A stretch of 64,000 nt of DNA from Silene latifolia (Eukaryota > Streptophyta > Magnoliopsida > Caryophyllales > Caryophyllaceae): the NCBI RefSeq assembly GCF_048544455.1, contig NC_133536.1, forward strand, positions 24,926,152-24,990,151. The letters run 5' to 3'. The position numbers and the translations under genes were made by a program. Positions 1 through 12,100 of this stretch are shown here, piece by piece. Every line of letters starts with the position of its first letter. The stretch's first letter is position 1. The notes below the pieces were generated by a model. The model saw only the letters and a program-made list of their open reading frames with translations. It did no database searches and had not been told where the DNA came from.

Positions 1-67
1 ATTGGTGGTGACTCCACAAATGCAAACGCTTGTTTTCCCAAGCCCCCCGGTGCCCCCCCTGTCCACA
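1..67 (+). repeat. 3' end of a Tat-type Gypsy LTR (cut by window start)
   Basis: The first 67 bases match, with substitutions, the last part of the LTRs of the Tat element at 33300-52744 (compare 35640-35717): a GGTGGYGACTCC stretch, then ATGCAAACGCTTGTT, a C-rich run and a terminal GTCCACA. The match stops exactly at the LTR terminus, so another element of the same broad family ends here and the rest of it lies left of the window. It reads in the same orientation as that element. No primer binding site follows, so this looks like a 3' LTR end. Confidence 0.7.
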
Positions 68-672
68 AATACTAGAAATGAACTTACTTTGACAATAGAA
101 CTTGAATATAGAAGAACAAATGCTTGAAATGAAACTTGTAATATAAATTGAAATGCTTAAAGAAATTGTTTATAACATGAAGGAAATGATAAAGGGAAAC
201 CTAATCTAAACTAAAATAAGAGTATGAAAATGGTGTAGGAAGTATGTAAGAAGTGCCCTTTAGGTCCCGGATCAACACCCTTTATATAGGAATGAAGTGT
301 GTAACGTAAACAACCTAAAAGAGGATAACCCCGATCGGGGCCACCCAACCCCTATCGGGGTCGTGGGTATTCAACTTTTTCTCTTAAATCCGTCTTTAAT
401 TGCAAAGGAATCCAATGTGTAATCTTAATGCTTTTTAATCACCCGAGTTAAGAGCATCATTTGGCATCCTAAGAGCATCTCCAAGCTTGACTCTTGTGCT
501 TGCTACTTTGATGGGAAAAAGCTATTAAAAGTTTAATTTCCTACAAAACACAATGAAAACAAGCAAACACAACTAGAACACAGATTAGCTCACAAACACT
601 AACATTAGTACAAATGACATGTAAAGTAGAGCTAAAATAGGGGGTTAAAATGTATATAAAATGGACCTATCA
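68..672 (-). repeat. Probable degenerate Athila-like LTR remnant
   Basis: AT-rich sequence without a credible gene. Its right end (a run of aaaatg-type words ending in CCTATCA near 672) resembles the right end of the Athila-like LTRs at 24975-26466 and 54039-55535, which end in a similar AAAATGCAC(A/G)TATCA. It contains two 12-bp palindromes. This is an LTR call by resemblance only; no partner LTR or target duplication is visible. Confidence 0.3.
329..360. repeat. Pair of 12-bp palindromes with GATC-type centres
   Basis: A perfect palindrome CCCCGATCGGGG (329-340) is followed eight bases later by the near-palindrome CCCCTATCGGGG (349-360). The design, symmetric arms around a CGATCG core in paired copies, recalls the CTCGATCGAG clusters in LTRs elsewhere in this window. 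Confidence 0.6.
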
Positions 673-1408
673 ATATTTTTTATTGCATTTAGGATTATTG
701 AAATTAATTAACAATGAAATAATCACATATGCATCTTTATAGATTAAAACTACTAGAGTACGACTATTTGGTTACTATTGAGATTCATTAATATATTTCG
801 AGATATATATGACCGTTGAAAATCAAAATGTGAGTCAATATAACAATGGAGAAAGGGGTAAAATAGGGATAAAATTTACAATTTAAGGTGGAAATTCAAA
901 ATAAACGGCTGAGATTTTGTTTTATTGGGCTAGATGAGATATGGTCTTTTTTTTGTTAACAAAAAAAAAACAATCTTATTGGTAGTAGTTTTTAAGTGGA
1001 AATTTCTTTAGTAATGGTTCTCAAAACAATACTATAATCCTAAGAATTATTGTAAAACCAAGTGATATTTTACCTAAATAACCACACTAAAATAACTTTC
1101 ACAAACCAGCATTTTTTCTTGATAAGAATATCACGATCTTTATTACGGAGTATATGGTTTTACATGAGCCTTACTTAAAAAAACTCACTAAAATAGGCTT
1201 ACAACTAGACCTAGCAAAATTGACCCAGCCTGAATGACCCAACTTGTACTCGACTCGCTACCCGAACTCAAGACCGAGTTGACCCGAGCCCAAATTGATT
1301 CGACCTAATATAGCCAAGCCTAAATATTTACGTCGTTTATTTTCGCAGTACATATTTTACTCACTATAGTACTTTTTGCACCGAACTTTCCATTTCTCTA
1401 CCCCTGAC
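673..1408. other. Flank without a recognisable gene
   Basis: AT-rich sequence with A and T runs and no coding signal. A stretch around 1205-1320 is rich in GACCC/CCCGA words typical of old plant repeat debris, but no element ends can be defined. Bases 1405-1408 (TGAC) are the left target duplication of the CACTA element. Confidence 0.6.
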
Positions 1409-1436
1409 CACTACAAGAATTCAGCTCTCGGGCGAC
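1409..1436 (+). repeat. CACTA left terminal inverted repeat
   Basis: This is a 28-bp terminal repeat starting CACTACAAG. It pairs with 16285-16312 with one mismatch (GGGCGAC here, GCGCGAC on the other arm). Confidence 0.95.
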
Positions 1437-1622
1437 TAGTTTAAGCGACTGTTTTGCGCAGTCGCCAAGTTAACGCCAGGTAAAAAAAGTGGGCGACTGA
1501 TATCAGTCGCCAAAATAGCGACTGAATTTAGCGACGAAAATTTCGAAATTAGCGATCGAATTCGGTCGCCAAATTGGCGACTGCACTATTCCCCGTCGCC
1601 AATTCGGTCGCCCGCTTTTTTA
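1437..1622 (+). repeat. CACTA left subterminal repeats
   Basis: Dense copies of AGCGACTG, GTCGCCAA and related words occur in both orientations. In En/Spm the subterminal repeats bind the TNPA protein. The matching array at the other end is 15877-16284. Confidence 0.85.
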
Positions 1623-2444
1623 CTCTATTTTCCAGCGACACCCCTTCCCTCTTTCATACTTTACCAAAACACGCAAAAAAAAGAAGGAAGAGAGCAACAT
1701 GACGGAAACGACAACACCACCAACAACTAACACCACCACCACCGACGACACCACCAACAACTAACACCGCCACCGCCATTGTCACCGCCGTCTTATTTGC
1801 TCATCACCATTTTTTTCATTTCTCTTGTTGTTTGAAGGTGTGTTATTTTGTTTTAAATTTCGTTTATTAGTTGGTTTTTGTATTGTTTGTTTAATATGTA
1901 ATTGTAATTAGTTGTTTTGATGTTATTATGATGTTTACGTATACTCGTGTGATGCTTACATTGTTTTTAATTGTTAATTAGTTAGGGTTTGTGTAAATTG
2001 ATAATTAGGTTGAATATGAATTGGGGGTTTTGTGGAATTGTTAATATTAATTGAATTAGGGTTGTAATTGACAATGTAATTGTAATTTTGATATTGTTAG
2101 TATACTTGATTGAAAAAAAATAGTATAGTTTTAGTATTGTATAGTGTTTGGAGTGTATAATTAAAGTTAGTCTAATACATGTTAATGTTAGTATTATTGA
2201 ATTTACCAAGTTAGTCTAATACTAGTATTGTTGAATTTATCAAATTAGTATAATGTTAGTATAATGGTAGTATTATTGAATTTATCAAAATTAGTATAAT
2301 GTTACTATAATTTGTATTGTGTAATGTTAATATTGTTGAAGGTGGTAAATTTGTATAATGTTAGTATGATTTTAGTTTATTCAATTGTTAGTCTTGCTTG
2401 GAATATTTTTTAGTATAAGGTTGTAAACTAAGAAGTATAATTCT
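1623..2444. other. CACTA 5' leader, no gene
   Basis: The stretch has an ACCACCA-rich part (1700-1790) with only a very short reading frame. From about 1850 it is a T-rich stretch with repeated GTTAGTATAATG / TATTGTTGAATTT words (2090-2400). No coding domain is visible. Confidence 0.55.
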
Positions 2445-2818
2445 ACTGTGCTACGTGTTATTTGCTCATGGTTCAAATCCCACAACAGAGGTCGCAGTTG
2501 GCTCAAGAAGCAAAGAAGGTGTGCCTTGCTCAGTACCATTTATCTCCTTTGGGCTGAAAGCAACATACGGATATTCCAGAATCTAGCTCGTCCTCCCTCT
2601 TCTCTGATTTGGAAGGTCAAGTATTTAGTTTTCGTACGATCTCAATGTAATGACAGTGCATATGATAGCTTAGTGTCTTATTTTTAGCTATTATGTGGTT
2701 TTCTTGTATGGTTAGAGGTGGCCTCCCTGGCTTTCCTTGTAGAAATATATAGGATTTGTATCTCATAAATTTATATCTTAATATAATGATCCTAATCTTT
2801 CTGCAAAAAAAAAAAAAA
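2445..2818 (+). mobile_element. 5'-truncated LINE with poly-A tail
   Basis: The frame at 2448-2687 encodes a 79-residue peptide resembling the C-terminal tail of plant L1 ORF2 proteins: K-K-Q-R-R, then YLLWAESNIRIFQN, matching the W..RN.RIF-type motif near the zf-RVT end. It is followed by a T-rich 3' UTR and an A-run at about 2805-2818. Imperfect flanking repeats AGTATAAT (near 2434) and AGTACAAT (after the A-run) look like a target duplication with one mismatch. The piece is dead and lies upstream of the CACTA transposase. Confidence 0.65.
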
Positions 2819-2881
2819 GTACAATAATGTTGTATGAGTTATATTGTTAAAAATTATTGTTTGGAATATTTTTAGATTAAA

Positions 2882-4560
2882 ATGAAGAGGTTGGAAGGCA
2901 AATGGATGTACGAAGATAGGGTAGATAAGAGGGAACATCCCACTGGTAGATTTGTTAAGGGGGTTCTTGAGTTTATTGAGTTTACTAAACAACAAGATGG
3001 ATATGATTTGGTAGAAAATAAACTTAGGTGTCCTTGTAGTAAATGCAAAAACTTGAAATATTTTCATTACATTCAAGTAGAATAACATCTTTATACAAAT
3101 GGGTTTTCTCCAAATTATTATAATTGGATTTTGTCATGGAGAACCATATTCTCCAATTACCGAGCAACCTCAAACCAAACAAAATGATAACCCATATAAA
3201 AATATGGTATTTGATGCTTTGGAGTTTAATACTTTTAATAATGACAATCACGAACCTATCATTGAACAAGAACCAAACCCAAAAGCAAAAGCAAAATCCT
3301 TTTTTGAAATGTTAAAGGCTTCATAAAAACCTTTATATGAAGGGAGTAGGATGTCATTGTTACAAGCCACCTCTAGGATAATAACCTTGAAATGTGAGTT
3401 TAATATGCCATTTAATGCCGTTAATGGTATTGCGTCTTTGCTTGAGGACGCTATCCCTGACAATAACGTCATGACCCGAAGTTTCTATAATACCAAAAAA
3501 GTAGTTAAAGGCCTTGAGCTTCCGCATCAAAAGATTGATGCATGTCCTGAAGGATGTATGCTCTTTTGGGGAGATGATGTTTTACTTGACAAGTGTAAGA
3601 AATGTCAAAGGGGTAGATATGAGACAAGTGAGGGAGATATTGTTTTTAAGGTAAAAGTCAAGAAGGGTAATAAGACGGGTCAAAAGAGTAAGAAACCAAT
3701 ATCACAAAACCAATTAATTTATTTTCTTCTTGCTCCAAGACTTCAAAGAATGTATGCAACAAAAAACATTGCTGAACAAATGAGATGGCACAAAGAAAAT
3801 CCTCGTACACCAGGAAAGATGTGTCATCCGAATGATGGAGAGGAATTGAAGCATTTTGATAAGATTTACCCTGATTTTGCCGAGGAACCCCGCAATGTGC
3901 GACTTAGCCTATGTACGGATGGATTTGCCCCCTTTTACCCAATTTGGTAAACCTTACTCATGTTGGTCCGTGATGATCACGCCATACAACTTACCACCTT
4001 GGTTATGTAGGAAAAGGCAGTTTATCTTCTTGTCTCTAATTATTCTCGGGCCTAAGAACCCAAAAGCCAATTTGGATGTTTATTTACACTCGTTGATAGA
4101 AGAGTTGAAACATTTGTGGGAAGTTGGTGTGGAAACATATGATGTGTCCTTGAAGCAAAATTGTTAACTAAGAGCTTCACTTATATGGACCATAAATGAT
4201 TTTCCCACCTACGGTATGCTATCTGGATGGTCCACCGCAGGACAAAAAGCATGCCTTTGTTGCATGGATAAGAGCAAAGCATTTTGGTGGAGAGTCCATG
4301 ATCGTTACAAACTCGTAGAAGTTAATCATACCAGAACATACATATGATCCATTTATATTCTCACATCAAGCTCATCAAGTGTATTTTGCTTCTTATCCAA
4401 GCATGAGTAATGATAAACGTCAAAAACAATGGTGGGCGGTCTTTAAGACAAAGGCTAGATCAAAATTTGATTCAACATTTTTTCAAGAAGAAATTGTATC
4501 AAAATTAGTTTTATCTCTAATTGATGATGAAATCATTCATGAGAATGAGAAAGAAGCGCG
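2882..4560 (+). pseudogene. CACTA TNP2-type transposase (Transpos_assoc, Transposase_21, DUF4216 remnants)
   Basis: In autonomous CACTA elements this gene encodes the transposase that cuts at the terminal repeats. The N-terminal Transpos_assoc domain is at 2882-3085 (W-M-Y start, CPCSKCKN zinc-type motif). The Transposase_21 core follows at about 3350-4340, with LCTDGFAPF, YSCW, NLPPW, KQN, WTINDFPTYGMLSGW and CLCCM motifs. A DUF4216-like tail is at about 4349-4470 (PFIFSHQ, VYFASYPS, WWAVFKTKAR). Stops or shifts occur at about 3083, 3324, 3948 (frameshift), 4165 and 4346. The second half of Transposase_21 and the DUF4218 region expected before the tail are missing, so there is an internal deletion near 4340. 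The product cannot be functional. The family call is firm. Confidence 0.9.
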
Positions 4561-4712
4561 GGGGGGGGGGGGGGGGGGGATGATCACATGGAGGAGGAGG
4601 AGGAGGAGGAGGAGGAGGAGGAGGAGGAGGATGATGATGATGAGGAGGAGGAGGATGATAATGATAATGATGAAGATGATGATGATGATGAGGATGATAA
4701 TGAGGATTAGGA
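4559..4712 (+). repeat. Poly-G followed by (GAG)n/(GAT)n microsatellite
   Basis: A run of about 19 G is followed by GAG repeats and then GAT/GAG mixtures, directly behind the transposase tail. Depending on frame it would read poly-Glu/Asp; acidic low-complexity tails are common at the end of CACTA ORFs. Long open frames across it are a repeat effect and not genes. Confidence 0.85.
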
Positions 4713-6228
4713 TGTCGATGAGGAAAGATAATTTGGTATTGGTTTTTACATATTTTTGCTATCAATTTATTTGTTATTGTGTTTTCTAATATTTTTTTAT
4801 GTTACTATGTTTTCTAATAATTTTTTTATGTTAATATGATATATTATTTCGTTTTATTTAATTTTAATTAACACTTTTTAACAATTTTATTTGTTCAATT
4901 GTAGTTGTATAATGGCACGTAGTCGCTGTGGTAGACAGCGAGGCGGCTCTAGTTGGGGCCGTAGTATGCAGTAGGAGGAGGAGACCACGGAGGTCGAGCA
5001 GTCCTTAGAGGAGGAGACTGACGAGGAGGAGGAGGTTTTGGAGCGTGGGATCCCTGTCACATACACCGAGGATGGCAAGATCATTATTGACATTAGAGAT
5101 CTTTGGTAAGAACTTCTCTTTATTTATTTTTATTAGTAGTTGATTTATTTTTAATATAAACATTTTTAAATCTAAATTCATATTTAACATGTATAATTTC
5201 AGGTTTAATTACAAGCATGTAGTTCGGGGAGTTACCGCTAGCACTCAGCAAAAGATGACCAGGGGTGTTACTTGTTGGTCAGATGCAATCGAAGAAGATA
5301 AGGAGGGATGGTTCAATAACTTCCGAGTATGTTTTTAAATAATTTCCGTAAATGTATTCTAATTAATTAGGGATTTTTTGTGTTCTCTAACGATTTTTTT
5401 TTGTGTAGCAAAACTTTTGTTGGCCCAAGGAACAAGAGCGTGCCGTTTGGGAGAGATACAACTACATCGACAAAAAGAGGTTAAGAGATAACTTGTATAA
5501 GATTTTTAAAAGGAAGAAACTGCCTAAGTTTATGGAAGGTATTTAGTTACTTTTGATGGTTGTATTTAATTAGTTAAATTATCGTCATTTGTTATCTATT
5601 TAATTAAATACTAATATTTGGCAATTTTTTTTGATTATAGGAACCGCATATAAAGAATTGATGGACAAAAGAAATACCGCCGAATTAAGGAGAAGTCGGC
5701 TCAAGCACAAATCAATAAAAGGGGAGGAAAGAAAGATGACCACATTGATGCTACGCATTACGGAGGTTCTCAATCATTCCATGACCGAGCAATATTAAGT
5801 GTACGTCGTATATTTAATTTTATATATAAGTTAGATTATGTTTGAGATTATATTAGGAGTTAAAGTATTAATTAGTCTTTATAATTTAGACTTTGTTTTT
5901 CATTTCCGGAAGGCGGCCAAGAATAAGGGTAAGATGCTTACGGTTCTAGAGCTTTTCTATGAGACGCATACCAAAGAAGGAGCTAAGGGGAAAAGGGTGT
6001 GGAATTTGAAGAAGGACACCAATTTATATGTAAGTATAATACAATTCCTTTCAAATGTTTTGATTACATACTCCCTCCTATTCGAAAAACTGTCTCATTT
6101 GCCATTTCTGTCTATTCACATAACTGTCCCATTTATCATATTTGGACAGGTTTAATGACTTTCCTACCCTTGGCTCTTTTCTTTATTTACGACCCCAACC
6201 ACCCCTAACCCATCCTATTAGTAAACTT

Positions 6229-7219
6229 TGTTGGGGCTGGTGTCCTTAACAGTTAGTGCAAGGACTTATAAATCTCTAAAAAGGATCAAAGGGCATACTT
6301 TTGGTATTATTATCAGTTGATCCACGTTTATCAATAACGGTTGGCTTGCTAGATAAGTTTGACGTTATTGTCATACAGATGGCGGTGATCAACTGGTCCC
6401 TAAAAGTCACACCTATAGGATACGTTTGAGAGACGTGACAGTATGAAAATACAGTCATGTAGATGCCAATTTTGACTAACCAGTTAGTCCGAGTTATTTG
6501 ACTAGTAATTAGTCAAAATGTGATGTTGAGATATTATATTTAATACGGATTAAATAAAATGGGCTAAGGCGAATTAAACAGTTAATTCGTAAATTGAATA
6601 TAAACGATTTATATTCGATTAATGTATATTGAATAAATTAATTATACAATATTGTCTTTGTCGGACATGTATTAATACTTCAACTAATCCGTGTTATTAG
6701 TCGATGTATTAATAACCGATAATCGATGACAGTTTATAATAAAAACCCGTCATATACATTTTAGCATTTGACGAACCGGACCACGAGCTAAAATTAAGAG
6801 AAAGTGGAAGCCCACTTCCCCATTAGGGCTCTCGGTTTGGCCGAGATTAGGAGAACAAAAGGGAGAGCTTCTCCTCCCTTCGAACCTAATCATTCATTTG
6901 AAAAAGTTTTAGGGTTTCGAGAAAAGTGCCTCTCGAAATTCGGATCTCTCATCCAACGAAAACTCACAAAACCATCCTCTCAATATTGCAAGGCAATTAG
7001 AGGATTACTTCTAGCACAAGGGCATTTCTCGGACAATCTTGGGTGCATCATTTAGGAGGAGATCTACTTTGATCTCTCATTGACATTTTGCACTAGGACC
7101 GAAGGTTATTACTTAATCTTTATCGTTTCATTGTATTTATGTTTTATGACGATAATCGCATATTAAATTTACGTTATAATCCTTAAGTTTAAAGGGTCTT
7201 ATACGGATATTACCCTACA
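6229..7219 (+). repeat. Copia 5' LTR
   Basis: 991 bp with TG...CA ends, nearly identical to 14018-15008. Differences include a one-base indel near 6391 and a small cluster near 6440-6450. The 83-residue open frame inside each LTR (6804-7055, 14593-14844) shows no domain and is taken as chance. Confidence 0.96.
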
Positions 7220-7221
7220 AG

Positions 7222-7233
7222 TGGTATCAGAGC
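7222..7233 (+). other. Copia primer binding site (initiator tRNA-Met)
   Basis: TGGTATCAGAGC, two bases after the 5' LTR, is complementary to the 3' end of plant initiator tRNA-Met, the usual primer for Copia reverse transcription. Confidence 0.93.
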
Positions 7234-9149
7234 GAGGCCACGTAAATTTTTCTATGTGTTTTTCATAAAACGATTTTGAAACGTTGCTTTTGTCTCGAAA
7301 TCATGCCTTGTATACACGGATGTTTGCGTTTTTGTTGAAACCGTGACATGTTTTACACGGTTGATTCACTTTTTCCGTTTTGTTCTTTTACATATTGTTA
7401 TTTTATACGGAGATTATAATAATATGTCAAGTTTTGTCAAATTATAAAATTGATTTTATGCGTTTTTGATCAAAATTGAAATTGTTTTGTTTCGACAAAA
7501 CTGTTTTCACGAGGGTTTTGTTTTCCAGAAACTTTTGTTCTCGATCGACCAAGTTTTTAATCGATCGAGAGGTTTTTCTGTCTTGTTTTTACTCGATCGA
7601 GTCCTTGCTGTACTCGATCGACCACTTTTAAAACCCCACTGCTCGATCGAGAAGTCCTCGTACTCGATCGAGCAGTATTGCTGATAAAAGTCCTCGATCG
7701 ACCACCAGTTCTGTCGATCGAGTACTTCCTGATTAGCATACCTCTCGATCGGCTAGCGATTCGATCGATCGAGCCCTTTAGTTCCTCGATCGAGCACTCT
7801 TGTCCCTGGATCGAGGGATTTACTGCTCGCAAGCTTTGAAAATTTATTCTTTTGTTTTAAATTTTCTTTTGGCCTTAATATGTAATTTATACGGATATTG
7901 TACACTCGCTATGATTGTGAAACGGTTCACACACGTACCATTAAGTTATTTTAAAGCGTATTTAAAGTAACGGATTGTATTAGATTAAAATTGAATGATA
8001 GAAGCGGTTTTATCACATGAATTTTAATCATTAAAAGGTGGTTTGGATAAATTTAACATAATTACGGAATTATGTCACGAATAAATTTAATTTAGTTGAT
8101 GCTTTTTATTTATCGTTTTGATTATTTTGAATGCTTTATATTACGTATTTATTTATTTTACAAACGGTTGTAACTTAGTGTGGCCTTAGTAGAACGTGTT
8201 ACCGTAATGATGGAACACGGTCTTGGTTGTATTTTGAGATCTCGTATCTCCGTTTTGGATTTTTCACTTGTAATTACAGTTTTTAATTAGAATGTAAATA
8301 GGTTATATTTTGTAATTTTAAATGTAATTTTTGAGAAGACCAAAGATGGAGACCGGATGCTCACTCCCGCTACATGGATCAAGATGGAACATCAAGACAA
8401 GCTTCTCGGGTCCAACGGTGGATTCCAAAGTTGTTTTATGTTCTTTTTATTAGGATAGGCCACACTAGGAATTTTTATTTACGTATTGCATTCTTTTATT
8501 TATTTTTCGCAACGATAATATGCATCATATTCCGCCTAAAAACCAAACCACCTATTTATTGCATGAAAACTGACACATATAGAGGTCTCGAGTTAGTTTT
8601 CTTTGACATTCTCATGTCACACGATCTATGCTAAGCCATCACCTAAATTAATTCATTCACGCAGACGCTAGTTATTCGTTCACTTAATATGAATTATAAT
8701 TAAGTTGATGGGATCTTCCTCGTATAATCAAAAATTGAGAACGGTCTTTATAGGTCAAACTCCAATGAATCCCTTCTTCGTCGGTAGGCATAATATGACC
8801 CCTTCTACGTCGGGTAAGTTGGAACCGATTGACTTATTTTATCTCAACACTATGGTCACTCGTACGATCCTGTGATTATGGTGGACTATAGATAGGATTT
8901 CCAGAAATCTATCGACCAAGAGTTTTTACGGAAGAACTAGCTAAACAGTTGGCTTATCAATTTACGGAAATTGAGCCTTGGGATCACTTGTATTATTCTT
9001 GAGGGAGATCAATTATACAAGTGCAATGAGTCTACACGATTAAAATGAATTTTAAATAGACTTAAATCACCTCGATGAGTTGCTTATTTCGTTCTTGTTT
9101 TTCTTTCTTTTTCAGTGTAGATCACGAACTTTTAAACTGCTAATAACAA
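7234..9149 (+). other. Copia leader between primer site and gag
   Basis: About 1.9 kb without a credible gene. It includes the TCGATCGA cluster (7541-7816), then AT-rich sequence. No coding domain, tRNA or clear structural RNA was recognised. Confidence 0.7.
7541..7816. repeat. TCGATCGA palindrome cluster 1 (Copia leader)
   Basis: About eleven exact copies of the 8-bp palindrome TCGATCGA, plus one-mismatch copies, fall in 275 bp at irregular spacing of roughly 15-30 bp. Many are extended to CTCGATCGA(G/C). The frames through the cluster repeat words such as DR and RSS only because the motif repeats. Confidence 0.9.
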
Positions 9150-12100
9150 ATGGCTGGTTCTACTGAAAACCCAATGCCAAGTGCCACATTGGACCGTGAG
9201 TCCTGGCTTCGGATCTTCATGAATCAGATGAATCAGTCTACTCGACTGAAGAATGATGGATCAAACTTCGCGGACTGGGAGGCGGCATTACGGAATGCTT
9301 TGCCGCTGGACGGAAGCTCAAATATCTAATAGAGCCCATCCCGCAAAACCCAGGTCCCACGGCTAGAGTCAAAATCACCAAGTTTAATGATTTCTGTATG
9401 GAAGCGGGTGCGATTAAAAACGTACTCATTTTTGCAATGGAACCCAATTTGCAGAAACGCTTCATAGCCCATGGTGCGAACAAGATTTTCACCACGCTCA
9501 CCAAGGAATTCTCGAAAGCACCGAGAATCGTGACCTATGAGCATACCACTCGTTTCTTTGATGCGAGACTCCGGAAGGGCCAACCAAGTTAGCCCACACA
9601 TTCTCAAAGATGATTGAGAATGTCGAGAAGCTGGAGACCTTTGATTGTAAGATCAGCGAGAACATTGTGATCGACCGCATGCTTCACTCACTCCACGATG
9701 GTTTTTCGCAATTTAGAGCGAATTACTATATGAATGATTTGAAGAAAAGTCCCCATGAACTGCACTCCCTTCTCGTACAGACCGAGAAGGACATGAAGTT
9801 CAGTGGGAGCTTGAAACAAGATGTTCTCGTTGTGACAAACAAAGGGAAAGGTAAGGGCAAAGCTCGAGCAAACCTAGCGAGGGTAAACCGAAGTTCAAGA
9901 AGTCGGGTTCAGGTAAGAGTGGGCCTGGTGAGTCGAGCACCTCATCAGGCGCGACAAAGAGCAAGAATGAAAACATGGAATGCCATCATTGCCACAAGAC
10001 TGGGCATTGGAGGCGTACATGTCCTGTTTATCATGAGGACTTAAAGGCAGGTCGTGTTAAACCTGTTTGTATGTCTTCTTTCTCTTCTACTTTTATTCAT
10101 ATGATTGAGATTAACCACGCAAGTTACGGAACTTGGGTACTTGATACTGGTTGTGGTTCTCATCTGTGTAATCATGTGCAGGGGCTCCGAAACATCGAAC
10201 CCCTCGTAAAGGGTGAGGTGGACCTGCGTGTTGGGAATGGAGCACGAGTGGCTGCCGTCTCAAGGGGAACATATGTGATCCAGCTTCCTAGCGGATTTGA
10301 GTTATTTTTATATAACTGCTATTATGTACCCAGTCTTTCCAAAAACATTATTTCAGTTTCTGCACTTGACAAACTTGGATTTTCATTTGTAATAGAGAAT
10401 AATACTTGCATTTTCTCATTACACGATATGATTTATGGCAAGGCAGTCTCCATGAACGGAATTTATGTTTTAGATCAGACAACCGAAATATTACACGTAA
10501 TGAATAAAAAGTTAAAGGTTGGTGACAAAGATCAAACGTATCTATGGCACTGCCGTATGGGACACATTAATGAGAAACGCGTAAAACAGCTCATCAAGAA
10601 TGGCGGCCTTTGATTTTCAATCATTTGGCACGTGTGAATCATGTCTCATCGGTAAGATGACTCGGATTTCCTTCAAAGGTGTTGGAATGCGCGCTGCTGA
10701 CCTATTAGGGCTCATACACACGGATGTATGTGGTCCTATGTCAATCACCGCACGAGAAGGCTATAGGTATTTCATCACTTTCACGGACGATTTAAGTAGA
10801 TATGGCTATGTCTACTTAATGAAGCACAAAAGTGAATCCTTTGAGAAATTCAAAGAATACCAAAATAGGGTACAGAACCTATTGGGTAGAAAGATTAAAA
10901 CACTGCGTTCGGATCGTGGTGGCGAGTATCTTTCTCACGAGTTTGATCAACACCTAAAGGACTGTGGGATTGCCCTACGCTTAACTCCACCGAACACCGC
11001 AGTGAATGGTGTGTCCGAACGGAGAAATCGAACACTACTTGATATGGTTCGATCCATGATGAGTCACACCGTGTTGCCTGACTCATTGTGGGGTTATGCT
11101 CTTCTGTCAGCTGCTCTAATACTTAACCGAAGTCCGTCTAAAGCTGTTGACAAGACTCCATATGAACTATGGAAGGGAACGGTCCCTAACTTGTCCTTTA
11201 TACGGGTTTGGGGCTGCGAGGCTTATGTCAAGTGGAGACACGAGGATAAGCTCGGCCCGCGATCGGTCAAGACATACTTTATAGGTTATCCTAAAGGAAC
11301 GCTTGGTCATTACTTTTATTCGCCAACCGAACAACGTGTTTTTGTTGCGGCTAGTGCGACATTCTTAGAGAAGGAATTTCTCGAGAATGCAAAGAGTGAT
11401 AGAACCTTCGAACTGTCGGAGATTCCAGAACCAAGTACCGAGCAACTATTGGAGGAACCTATTCCTTCAATCCCGGCTGCGGTGAATATTCCTGAGGAAC
11501 CTAGGAGGTCGGGAAGAGTCTCTATTCCTCCGGACAGATACATTGGTATGGTCGAGGAACATGACATAGATGACGTTCTACTCTTAACGAGTAGTGAACC
11601 CGCAACCTATAAAGGTGTCATGACTAGTTCTGACTCAAAGCTATGGCTTGAGGCCATGCAATCCGAGATGGACTCCATGTATGAGAACAACGTGTGGGAT
11701 CTTGTTGACTTACCTGCTAAGGTTCGTCCCCTTCAATGCAAATGGCTTTACAAGATAAAGCATTCTGTGGAAGGTCAACAAGATATCTACAAAGCACGAC
11801 TAGTTGCCAAAGGTTTCACCCAAGTGCCAGGTTTGCACTACGATGAAATTTTTGCACCCGTAGTCATGCTGCGTTCCATTCGGATTATCTTAGCGATTGC
11901 CGCTTTTCATGACTATGAAATTTGGCAAATGGACGTGAAAACCGCCTTCTTAAACGGCTTTTTGGAGGAAGAGTTGTACATGGTACAACCCGAAGGTTTC
12001 ATCGATCCAGAACATCCTAAGAAAGTGTGCAAGATTAAGCGTTCCATTTATGGACTTAAGCAAGCATCGAGGAGTTGGAATCATCGCTTCGACCAAGTGA

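Noticed and set aside
4379..4789. 136-residue Arg/Met-rich protein
   Set aside because: Its second half is translation of the GAG/GAT microsatellite; only the first 40-odd residues are transposase tail.
6804..7055. 83-residue open frame, identical copy at 14593-14844
   Set aside because: It lies wholly within the Copia LTRs, has no domain, and is duplicated only because the LTR is.
7541..7816. CRISPR-like or satellite array
   Set aside because: The repeated unit is only 8-12 bp, the spacing is irregular and there are no uniform spacers; the genome is a plant nucleus.
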